From Tropicibacter naphthalenivorans (GTDB lineage Bacteria; Pseudomonadota; Alphaproteobacteria; Rhodobacterales; Rhodobacteraceae): a stretch of 62,901 bases of DNA. The stretch is taken from assembly GCF_900176475.1 (NCBI RefSeq), contig NZ_FWXX01000013.1:1-62901 (forward strand), given 5' to 3'. The notes under the pieces are model-generated. The model saw nothing but the letters and a program-made list of their open reading frames with translations, was not told where the DNA came from and searched no databases. Positions 1 through 8,200 of this stretch are shown here, in pieces. The translations under genes and the position numbers were made by a program. Position 1 is the first letter of the stretch, and each line of letters opens with the position of its first letter.

Positions 1-95
1 GTAAATTCTGGGCCGGCCCCTCGCCACAGAAAGAAACCGCATAGCCGCCAAAGGGAGAAGACATGCCGAAGATAACGGATATGAGCAAGCTGCTT
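1..95. repeat. Left copy of 95-bp terminal duplication (circular join)
   Basis: These 95 bases are identical to the last 95 bases of the window (62807-62901). They hold the last codons of one gene (stop TAG at 42-44, equal to 62848-62850) and the ribosome site and first codons of the next. The overlap is what an assembler leaves on a circular molecule, so the two ends should be merged. Confidence 0.95.
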
Positions 96-1934
96 GGCTA
101 TCGCGACAACTACAGCGAACGATCCCCCATGTGGTATCGCCAGCGGCTGGCCGTCTTTGTGCCGCACCCGGAAAAAGAGTCCCAAGACGCCAACCGCGCG
201 CTGAGCCTTGAGGATGCGTTCAAGGCCCTTGTCCAGGTGATCGAAGCCCCCTTTGACGATCGGGACAGCCGCCTTTATGCGCCCATGACGCATTTCATCC
301 TGCGCACGCAGGTGGGGGCGCAAAATCACGAACCGAGCTACATCCGGAACAACATCGACCGGACGTCCCGCGAGCTGGGCATCACCTTTGAAGGGCGCAT
401 TCTGGAGACCCAGACACTGGATGCCCGCACCAGCGGTTTTTTCACCGGCAACAGCCTGTTCATCCCCGAAACTGTGGATGAAACGCCGCGCGGGCGCATT
501 TCCCTGTATCTTTACGCCCCGCCGGAAGAGAACGGCAAACAGGAGGTCACGGAATGGGAGGTGGTGTTTGCCAACACCAGCGGATCGTTCCCCGCCGGTT
601 TATACCTTGGGCAGGATCGGATATGCTTTGGCACGTCTCCCGCGATGCCTGCACATCTGCGCTGGCGGCACGTGCATTTGATCGACCAGAACGGCGCCCC
701 TTGGATCGAAGATGACAATGGGGCTCCTGAAACGGTGAATGCGCAGGACCTGAGCACGCTGCTTGCGCCAAACAGGATCTGCTGCGTCTTGCCGCCCACC
801 GCCAGCGGGGCCAGTGACGACAGCACCAATATCTTTTTCACCACCCTGTGCCCAGAGGCCCGAAGGATCATATCGGGCGAAGAGAAAGCCACGCAAAATA
901 CCCCGGTCTCGCTGATCTGGGAGCCCGAACCCGATGACAAGTCTTCTCAGTGGATCACACCGCCCCCCAGCAGGCCGGACCCGGCGACGGGCGCGATCGA
1001 GGTCGACGTGACCACCAGCCTTCTTCAAACCTCGGCCCAGACACAGCAGTATGAGGCGATCCTGCGGATTGCGCCCAACACCGCCTATTCGCGCTTGCGG
1101 CGCAGCCCCGATGCTTTGACCCAAGGGCGTTTCGAGGTGCTGGGCATCGTCTTGCCCAGCCCTTCGGGGATGCCCCAACTGCGCGAGACCGTCTTGAACT
1201 TTCAATCCGCAGAGCATTTGCTGGCCGACGATCTGCAAGCGCACAAACAGTCGGTGCTGTTGCGGCCAAAGCCCTACCCGCTGTCGACCCCGCGCGATCA
1301 CGTGGCAACCGCCGATAGCATGGGCGAGCTGTGGGAAGATCCGTTCTTTGTCGATGATGCAACGGCCAGCAAGATCGGCACCCGCCACCGCGTCCAGATG
1401 ATCTCGACCCATTCGGTTTTCAACCTGGGCACGCACCCGGAAAAAGTCCTGCATGTGGTGGACAAGATGCAGGGCGAATTCCCGGGCGGAAGCTTTGCCT
1501 ATCTGTGGTGCCAGGCGGCGCATCACAACTTTGGCTGGTTCGGGGTGCCCCTTCCCCACAGCTGTTTGCGACACGACGACCCCGAAGATGTCCCGGTGAC
1601 CTTTCGGCGCAGCGGACAGGGCGACCCCAGCCAGGAGGTGTGTCTCGACTGGCTTGATATTGCGGCCAAGGTCGTCCTCGAAGAGCGCGCCAACAAGCTG
1701 GAACTGGCAGGCTATGCGCAATTCTGGGAAGACGTCGTGCGCAACGAGTATGAAAACGTTGCGGACCACCAGTATTTCAGTATGCGCGGCGTCGGCGAGG
1801 GCCGCAAAGCCTTGCATTATGTCGAACGCATCCGCGGCGAAGAGCTGCCGGTGCGTCTGAAAGCAGGCAGCTGCATTCGCATCGGTCCGTTGATTGCGCG
1901 CTACAGCCATATCGAAAAGGGGGACACGCCGTGA
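63..1934 (+). CDS. Unknown 623-aa protein in the SEDS/PBP operon
   Basis: I do not recognise this family. The start is an ATG preceded by a good ribosome site (AGGGAGA at 53-59), and the 95-bp join shows that the gene upstream, separated by 18 bp, is the 491-aa protein at the end of the window. The protein looks soluble, with no signal peptide or membrane segment. The N-terminal half is beta-rich in appearance, a Pro-rich linker lies near residues 300-310, and the C-terminal 200 residues are more helical. Its stop overlaps the start of the penicillin-binding protein gene by 4 bp (GTGA), so the two are translationally coupled. By position it is a likely cytoplasmic partner or regulator of the wall-synthesis pair downstream; that role is inference. 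Confidence 0.85.
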   Translation: MPKITDMSKLLGYRDNYSERSPMWYRQRLAVFVPHPEKESQDANRALSLEDAFKALVQVIEAPFDDRDSRLYAPMTHFILRTQVGAQNHEPSYIRNNIDRTSRELGITFEGRILETQTLDARTSGFFTGNSLFIPETVDETPRGRISLYLYAPPEENGKQEVTEWEVVFANTSGSFPAGLYLGQDRICFGTSPAMPAHLRWRHVHLIDQNGAPWIEDDNGAPETVNAQDLSTLLAPNRICCVLPPTASGASDDSTNIFFTTLCPEARRIISGEEKATQNTPVSLIWEPEPDDKSSQWITPPPSRPDPATGAIEVDVTTSLLQTSAQTQQYEAILRIAPNTAYSRLRRSPDALTQGRFEVLGIVLPSPSGMPQLRETVLNFQSAEHLLADDLQAHKQSVLLRPKPYPLSTPRDHVATADSMGELWEDPFFVDDATASKIGTRHRVQMISTHSVFNLGTHPEKVLHVVDKMQGEFPGGSFAYLWCQAAHHNFGWFGVPLPHSCLRHDDPEDVPVTFRRSGQGDPSQEVCLDWLDIAAKVVLEERANKLELAGYAQFWEDVVRNEYENVADHQYFSMRGVGEGRKALHYVERIRGEELPVRLKAGSCIRIGPLIARYSHIEKGDTP

Positions 1935-4705
1935 TTCCGCGGATGCTTTTCGTAACGGGGCTGTTGTCTGCTGCGATGCTTGCAGCGGTCGGGGTGTTGA
2001 TTGCCCCGCTGTTCTTTAATCTCGAGGACATCACCCAGCGCAACAAGGCGTGGATCGACACGGCCAGTGTGCGTGCCAGCAACAGTGTGTCGACCCAGCT
2101 TTTCCTGAGCGGCGCGCGTCATGGATATATCTACTACGATCCGGCAGAGGATCAGGTCAAATTGCGGACCCCTCGGGAAATCACATTTGGGCTGGCACGC
2201 GAAGTCCCCGGCGTGACCGAGCCCGAGGATGGCTTTTTGCCACCCGACATCACCCAAAAGCTGCTGTGGCGAAACACGGGCGCGGGGGTCGAAATCCGCA
2301 AAGAACTGGCTCGTCACCAGGTGCGCCGCAGCATCATCGGTGTGCGCGATGCCAGGATCAGTCGCCGATGCCAAAGCGCCGATCGGACGGCGGGAATTTG
2401 TTCAGGCACGCCATGGCTGATCACGCCGCGTGATCTGGCCCCCTCTTCGGGGGCGGCTTCGCAGGCGGCGGGGGCGGATGATATCGACCCGACGATCTTT
2501 TCCGGCTTTGCTCGCAGGACCGGGCCTTTTCCCGGCGACTGGAGCGCGATTTCCGGCGCGGATGTGCGCAACAGTAGCTTTGAGATGCGCCCGCTGCGTT
2601 TGCAGCTGGGGCGCTCGGGGACAGCTGTGGTGGATATCATCGGAAGTGCACCCGCGCTTGAACCCGCAGGCGCCCACCCCAATGCCCGATTCCAGCCGCT
2701 GTGCCTGAGCGATAGCGAAGCGTTGGTGCGTCTGCGGGTTACCCCTTGTGCCGATCTGGGCAAGGACGCGGACCAAGCCATCGCGTATCGGCTGCAAATG
2801 CCTGCCGGTGAGTGGACCGCCGACAGTCGTCTGATCGCGCAGTCGGTGCAGGTGCCGTCCCTGCCCGGCGAGCTGCGCGACCGGCTGAGCAAGGGCCAGG
2901 CTCCCAGCCGCGCCGGGACCACCGCGCCGTTTCGGCGGCGGATTGACGACCGTTTCAATCTTGCCTGCATGGGCCGCGCCTGCTGGCCCGAGTTGGTGCT
3001 CAATCGGCAGGTCCGGCGCGTGGCCATTGATCTGGTCGAGGCCGAGCAGCTGCGCAATGCCCCTGCGGCGGGTCAGTCTCCTGCGCCGGACCCGGCAGAC
3101 CCCGATACGCCCGCGCCCGCAGTGCGTCTTGGAGTCAACGATCCCTTTCTGGCCAACACCGACACCGGCGGCGTGGCCCTGTCCGAGGCGGCGCATCAGC
3201 TGAACCTCGAACCGATGATCGGCATTCCGGGGCTGTCCAACGGCAGCTACATGAACTTCCTCGAAAACCTGCCCGCCGGGGTGACACGTGACCAGCTGCG
3301 GCTGACCTTTGACCCGGCGCTGCAAGAAGTGGCCCTGCGCCAGACGCGCAGCCTGCTGGAGACCCGCGATTTCCCGGTCCAGACCAACGTCGTGCGCGCC
3401 ACCTTTGACGAGGACCGCAAGGCCGGTTTCGTGATGATCGACCTACAGGACAATCCCGGCGCGGTGCGCGCGGCGGTCAGCTATCCGTTCTTTAACCCCG
3501 ACATGCCGATCTGGGACCTGCAAGCGCTGGCCACCGGGGCCGAGGGCAACAGCCCCGCCTCGCCCAGCGTCTGGCGCGGGCTGGACGCGCGCCTGCAACC
3601 GGGCTCTTCGATGAAGATCGTCTCGTCCCTGTCGCTGATCCGCTCGGCCATCGGCCTGAACGAAGCCATCCCCGAAGAGCATCAACCGCTGATCGCCCAG
3701 GCGGTCTTTGGCGCGAAACCCGCCACCTATCGCAACCAGATCGGCTTTTCCATCGAGCGGGCGGACACCACCGTGAGCGCCAGCCGCACCAACGTTGCGC
3801 CGCCCTTTACCTTTGCCGACCGCGGCGAGGTGCCGTTCACCACCGCCGCGCGCACCGCCTGTCAGTCGCAGGGGCTGGCGGCGGAAAAGGCCGCCTCGGG
3901 GCGCAACTACGGCATCTGCGAAGCGCTGGCGCGCTCGTCCAACATCTTTTTCGGGCAGATGGCGGTGTACGAAAGCGAAAACGCCATCGAAGCGCTCTAT
4001 GACGCCGATGTTCAGCCGCGCGTGTTCACCGGCCTTGGCCAGACGCTGCGCGATATGGGTCTGAACGGGGCGCTGCCGCTTGTGGCGCTGCCGCCCGAGG
4101 TGGCCGCCGAGGCCAGTTTCGTTCCCCGGATGGAGCCGCCGACGCTGGCCAGCACGCCGGGGCTGCGCGGCTCTGGCGGGCCGATTGCCGGGTTCGATTT
4201 CCACGAGCGCAACGTGGCGATCAACGCCTATGGGCAAAACGCCTTTGCCTCGCCGTTGACCATGGCGACGGCGGCGGGGGATATCGCGCTGAACACCCGT
4301 CTGGTGCCGCATATCGCCCATCCGGTCGGCTTTGCCCCCGCCCCCCAAGGCCCGCTGCTGCCTGACACCCCCGTGGCCCAGGCCATGATGAGCGAGCTGC
4401 ATCTGGGCATGAAGGCGGTGATGCAAAGCGGCGGCACCGGGGCGCGGTCCTTTGGCTCGTCCTCGGGGGCGGCCAAGGCGATCCAGCCGCGGGTGCATGG
4501 CAAGACCGGCACCGCGACCATGGGCATCGCCGACGGCAACGGGCGCAACCTGAACACCCATTGGTTTGTCGGCTGGGTTGATGATGTGGCTGGCAAGCCG
4601 CGCTATGCCTTTGCCTGCGCCATCAGCCACACCAGCGGCGGCTCGCCCTGCCCCGCCCTGACCGGCGGCATTCTGGGCGCACTCGCCGAGGCGGGTCAGC
4701 TATGA
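1931..4705 (+). CDS. Class B penicillin-binding protein (peptidoglycan DD-transpeptidase)
   Basis: The C-terminal half is a penicillin-binding transpeptidase domain, which cross-links peptidoglycan in the periplasm. All three active-site motifs are present in order: S559-S-M-K562 (SxxK, nucleophile S559), S669-S-N671 (SxN) and K858-T-G860. The phrase RLTFDPALQ at about residue 457 is typical of the region just before the domain. A single membrane anchor lies at residues 5-31. Residues 32-450 do not read like the usual dimerisation/pedestal domain of FtsI or PBP2 and include a low-complexity stretch, and at 924 aa the protein is longer than typical FtsI/PBP2 (about 580-650). The GTG start overlaps the upstream stop, and the stop overlaps the SEDS gene start by 4 bp (ATGA), the classic pairing of a bPBP with its SEDS polymerase. 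Confidence 0.9.
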   Translation: MIPRMLFVTGLLSAAMLAAVGVLIAPLFFNLEDITQRNKAWIDTASVRASNSVSTQLFLSGARHGYIYYDPAEDQVKLRTPREITFGLAREVPGVTEPEDGFLPPDITQKLLWRNTGAGVEIRKELARHQVRRSIIGVRDARISRRCQSADRTAGICSGTPWLITPRDLAPSSGAASQAAGADDIDPTIFSGFARRTGPFPGDWSAISGADVRNSSFEMRPLRLQLGRSGTAVVDIIGSAPALEPAGAHPNARFQPLCLSDSEALVRLRVTPCADLGKDADQAIAYRLQMPAGEWTADSRLIAQSVQVPSLPGELRDRLSKGQAPSRAGTTAPFRRRIDDRFNLACMGRACWPELVLNRQVRRVAIDLVEAEQLRNAPAAGQSPAPDPADPDTPAPAVRLGVNDPFLANTDTGGVALSEAAHQLNLEPMIGIPGLSNGSYMNFLENLPAGVTRDQLRLTFDPALQEVALRQTRSLLETRDFPVQTNVVRATFDEDRKAGFVMIDLQDNPGAVRAAVSYPFFNPDMPIWDLQALATGAEGNSPASPSVWRGLDARLQPGSSMKIVSSLSLIRSAIGLNEAIPEEHQPLIAQAVFGAKPATYRNQIGFSIERADTTVSASRTNVAPPFTFADRGEVPFTTAARTACQSQGLAAEKAASGRNYGICEALARSSNIFFGQMAVYESENAIEALYDADVQPRVFTGLGQTLRDMGLNGALPLVALPPEVAAEASFVPRMEPPTLASTPGLRGSGGPIAGFDFHERNVAINAYGQNAFASPLTMATAAGDIALNTRLVPHIAHPVGFAPAPQGPLLPDTPVAQAMMSELHLGMKAVMQSGGTGARSFGSSSGAAKAIQPRVHGKTGTATMGIADGNGRNLNTHWFVGWVDDVAGKPRYAFACAISHTSGGSPCPALTGGILGALAEAGQL

Positions 4706-7700
4706 GGTCCAAGACTCACCCTGATCGCGCCCCGTTTGCGGTGCGCTTTGCTATGGCCATCGCGTCCACGCTGTTTCTGGCACTGCCATACTTTTGGTAT
4801 GCGCTCTATGTTGACCGCATGTCGGCGTTTGAGCCCGTGCGCGAGTTGACCGAACTGGCCGTGACCATTCCCGCGACGGCAAACCCCGAAGACGCGCATA
4901 TCATTGGCTTGGTCGAATTGGGGCAAAGCCCGGGAAGCGACAGCGCCGACGGACGACACGCGGCGATTTCCGGCCCGCCAGCGGCGGCAAGCATCGCCAA
5001 CATCTCTTCACGCCGCCTGATGGCGCTGCGCTATGAGAATGAAAGCTTTAACAACCTCGAATTCCCGCTGAGCGCGGGCGACCAGTTTACGCTGTCCGGG
5101 GTCACCTATCAGGTCGACATTCCCCCCGATGGCCGGTCCCTGCGCCTGATGCACGCGGGCGCTTCGGTTGTGACGCTCCCACAGGTTTACGGGTTGCACC
5201 AGCTTGGCCTGTCCGCGTGGGAAAGCAACTCTTTGTCGATCGGGGGGCGGGTGCCCCATGCCCCTGATCAGCTGGATCAGGCGGGCTCTCTGGAAACGCT
5301 CAAGCGGTTGGGCCTGCTTTGGCTCAAGCGCGCCCCCGCACCCGACATTACCGTGCCCCAGGACAATGTCGCCGAAGGCAGCCTGCGCATTTTCAAATCC
5401 GATCGCAGCACGGGCTACAAGCTTCGTACCCAGCGCGGACGGCTGGTGTCGGTCTGCCCGGCCAGCGGCCCCGATTGCTTTCAACTGGGCGCGCAACCTT
5501 GGCCAATCGATGATCCCGCCCGACTGGGCAAGCTCAACTCTGTGATCCTGGGGCGCACGGAATACAGCGTCACGCAGGTGGCGGGGCAACTGTTTTTCAA
5601 CCCGGTCAATCGCGGACACTGGCTGACCCAAGAAGATTTGAACCGCGACGGACTGGACCCGGCAGAAACCTATGCCAAACGGCAATTTTCGCCCACGTTC
5701 ATGCGGGGGCTGCCTTCGGTGCAAGCGCCAAACCTCTTCGCGGCCATTGGATACTTGTTCGATGCGCTGTCCTACAAGGCAATCGGGCTTTTGCTTCTCT
5801 TGGGGGTCTATGCTTGGCTGCAAAACCCAAAGTTGCCGATCCCCACGGTGTTTGTGACGCTTGCTTTCACGTTGTGGTTTCTGGCGGTGTCCCCGGCCGT
5901 CACGCGGCGTCTTGGGGTAGAGAACGCCGACTACCTGCTGTTTGGGCTTGGGATCGGCTATATGCTGTTGCCCCTGCTCAAGTTTGTCTTCAGCCTCCGC
6001 ACCTTGCGTCTGATCAAGCAGCCAAAATCCTGGCCCAGATTGATGTGGAACAGGGTCCGCAGCCAAGACAAGGTGCGCCTGCTGCTGTGGATGATCGTGG
6101 GGCTTCTGGTCCTGTGGCTGCTGCAAAACCCCGACCCAAACCCGGTGCCGCCCTCTTTGTTCGCAGCACATAGCGCGCTGATCGCCCTGTTTGCCGTCGC
6201 CTTTCTGGCCTTGGCCTATGCCTTGGTCATGAATGCTGCCGGGGGCGCGTTCCTGTTCTTGTTTTGGGTCAGTGTGACCGTGGTGGCGGGCCTGGGCGCG
6301 GTGGCGCTGGCACAGCAGACGCTGGGCAACCACTTTGCGCTGAATGTCAGACTGTATGAACGCCACCTGTCTGCCTTGGCGATGATCGCGTTTCTGGCGG
6401 TGATCATGGCCGTCATTCCCCCACGCCGCATCGTCGATGTCAGCAAGCGCACGCTGCGCATCGGTTTCATGGGCCACCGCATTCCCCGCTGGATCCTCGC
6501 CCTGGGGGCGGCGTTCCTCGCGGTCTGCGCGTTGTTGTTCATCGTGATACGAGCGGGCCTGACCACGATCAGCCTGCCACAATGGCTGACCACACTGCCC
6601 CAAGATTGGCGAGGGTGGCTCTTGCCGGCTGCAGGCATTCTGATCTTGCTGGTGCTGAGCCTTTTGATCGTCAAGCGCACCTCCAGGATCACAGAGTGGT
6701 TCAAAGCCGCGCAAAGACTGCCCTCGGTGATCTTGCTTGGCCCCTCGGTGATTTTGGCCGGCTTGGTCTTTGTCACGCCGGAAACCGGGATCGGCGGGGT
6801 ACAGCCCAGCGAAGCGGCCAAAACATGGCTGGCGATCCTGCTTGGCCTGTTTTTGGCCATCTGGCTGGAACGGCGCGAATGGATGCTGTCCTTTGAAAGA
6901 GGCCGGTCCGTTGCGCTGTTGCTTTTGTACTTTGCGCTGGTGGCGGTTTTCTTTGCGGTGGGCAGCGCCATCAACTTTGACATGTCGCCGATCCTGATCA
7001 TCCTGGCGATGTCCGTGCTGTCGGGCGGCTGCGTCACGATCTTCCTTGTGCTCAACGGCAAACCGCTGATCCTGCGCGGTCTCATCCTGTTGCTGCTGGC
7101 GCTTGGCCTGACCTATCTGGGGGTGCCGCTGTATGTGACGGCGGCCCTGTCCCTGGTGCTGTTGTGGTTCACCGGAATTCAGCAACAGCAGATGCGAAAA
7201 CACCACCGGGTGCCCGCTTTGGCAACGGTCCGTGCGCCATGGTATCGCGGACAGGCAACGCAGGAAAGGACGGCGGTGTCTGACCTCTTCATCTGGGCCA
7301 ACTCCAAAAGCCAAGCGTTCTACGTGATCGCGTTCCTGACCGTCTTTGGCATTTTCGCCGGCGGGTGGCAGCTTGGTCAGATCCTGCCCAGAGCCTTTGA
7401 TACCAATACCTTGCGCACGCTTCAGGTTAACCCGCTGCCAGCGGTCCCCCAAGAGCGTATCTTGTCGTTCATGGATGCCTCGCTGTACCGCGCCCCGGAC
7501 CCGGACACCGATCTGTTGATCATCGAGCACCCGGACCTGTCCTTGCAGGTGCGCCAGTCGCGGCAGGTCATCGCGGCGACCGATTGTGGCTTTTGGCAAG
7601 AGATCAAAAGCACGGCCCCCGAGACCCCGATCAGCCTGGACCCCTTGGTCACCCCACGCCTCCAAGAGGCCTTTACCGGGCTGTGCCCGAGCTATTCGAC

Positions 7701-8193
7701 GCTGTTCCCGATCAAAGGCGACGTGCCAGAAAGCGTCCTGAGAGTGCCCGCCATTCAGGATGACTTTGCCATCACCTTCTTGCTGGCCAGCTTTGGACTG
7801 GATGTGGTGCCGGTGATGATCGCGGCGCAAGCGCTGATGCTGACCTCGATGCTGGCGCTGGCGATGAATGCCGGGCTGCGTATGTCGGTGTATCCCTCGT
7901 TCCGGGGGGTCGGGTTGTTTTGCACCGTGGCGGTCGGCAACCTCGCGGTGATCCTGTGGTGCCAGTTCGCCATGTCGTGGCTGAACATGCTTGGACTGTC
8001 GGCGGTGGTCGGACAGCCCATGACCTTTGTGTCGCTGGGCGCTTCGCACCATCTGGCCTTTGCCCTGCCAGCGGTATCGCTGACAGTGATGGCGGGATTG
8101 ATGTCCAACCCCGATGCCTTGCAGCCGCGCGAAGAACGCCAACTGCACAGCCTGTCCCTGCGGCGCCACTGGGGACCGATCCAGGGCCGCTGA
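4702..8193 (+). CDS. Giant SEDS-family (RodA/FtsW-like) membrane protein
   Basis: SEDS proteins polymerise lipid II into glycan strands together with a class B PBP. Family hallmarks can be read: Q701-P-S-E-x-x-K707 preceded by GIGG (RodA/FtsW 'QPSE..K'), a DDF motif at 1020-1022 in AIQDDFAITFLLASFGL (matching the HTDFIFA..GEELG region with the essential Asp), and TFVSLGAS at 1108-1115 (matching PFVSYGGS). The protein is 1163 aa, against about 370-420 for RodA/FtsW. One segment at about 14-36 is followed by a 300-residue extracytoplasmic domain and then, by eye, about 18 more membrane segments. The stretch around residues 110-155 has a vague FHA look but lacks clear FHA residues. A loop with two cysteines sits around residues 945-1010. 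It is translationally coupled to the PBP gene, and its end faces the minus-strand gene 7 bp away. Confidence 0.85.
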   Translation: MRSKTHPDRAPFAVRFAMAIASTLFLALPYFWYALYVDRMSAFEPVRELTELAVTIPATANPEDAHIIGLVELGQSPGSDSADGRHAAISGPPAAASIANISSRRLMALRYENESFNNLEFPLSAGDQFTLSGVTYQVDIPPDGRSLRLMHAGASVVTLPQVYGLHQLGLSAWESNSLSIGGRVPHAPDQLDQAGSLETLKRLGLLWLKRAPAPDITVPQDNVAEGSLRIFKSDRSTGYKLRTQRGRLVSVCPASGPDCFQLGAQPWPIDDPARLGKLNSVILGRTEYSVTQVAGQLFFNPVNRGHWLTQEDLNRDGLDPAETYAKRQFSPTFMRGLPSVQAPNLFAAIGYLFDALSYKAIGLLLLLGVYAWLQNPKLPIPTVFVTLAFTLWFLAVSPAVTRRLGVENADYLLFGLGIGYMLLPLLKFVFSLRTLRLIKQPKSWPRLMWNRVRSQDKVRLLLWMIVGLLVLWLLQNPDPNPVPPSLFAAHSALIALFAVAFLALAYALVMNAAGGAFLFLFWVSVTVVAGLGAVALAQQTLGNHFALNVRLYERHLSALAMIAFLAVIMAVIPPRRIVDVSKRTLRIGFMGHRIPRWILALGAAFLAVCALLFIVIRAGLTTISLPQWLTTLPQDWRGWLLPAAGILILLVLSLLIVKRTSRITEWFKAAQRLPSVILLGPSVILAGLVFVTPETGIGGVQPSEAAKTWLAILLGLFLAIWLERREWMLSFERGRSVALLLLYFALVAVFFAVGSAINFDMSPILIILAMSVLSGGCVTIFLVLNGKPLILRGLILLLLALGLTYLGVPLYVTAALSLVLLWFTGIQQQQMRKHHRVPALATVRAPWYRGQATQERTAVSDLFIWANSKSQAFYVIAFLTVFGIFAGGWQLGQILPRAFDTNTLRTLQVNPLPAVPQERILSFMDASLYRAPDPDTDLLIIEHPDLSLQVRQSRQVIAATDCGFWQEIKSTAPETPISLDPLVTPRLQEAFTGLCPSYSTLFPIKGDVPESVLRVPAIQDDFAITFLLASFGLDVVPVMIAAQALMLTSMLALAMNAGLRMSVYPSFRGVGLFCTVAVGNLAVILWCQFAMSWLNMLGLSAVVGQPMTFVSLGASHHLAFALPAVSLTVMAGLMSNPDALQPREERQLHSLSLRRHWGPIQGR

Positions 8194-8200
8194 TCGCGGC

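Noticed and set aside
4950-5200. FHA domain in the N-terminal part of the SEDS protein
   Set aside because: The strand pattern is suggestive, but the GR, S and H residues of FHA domains are not in place, and the segment is predicted to face the periplasm.
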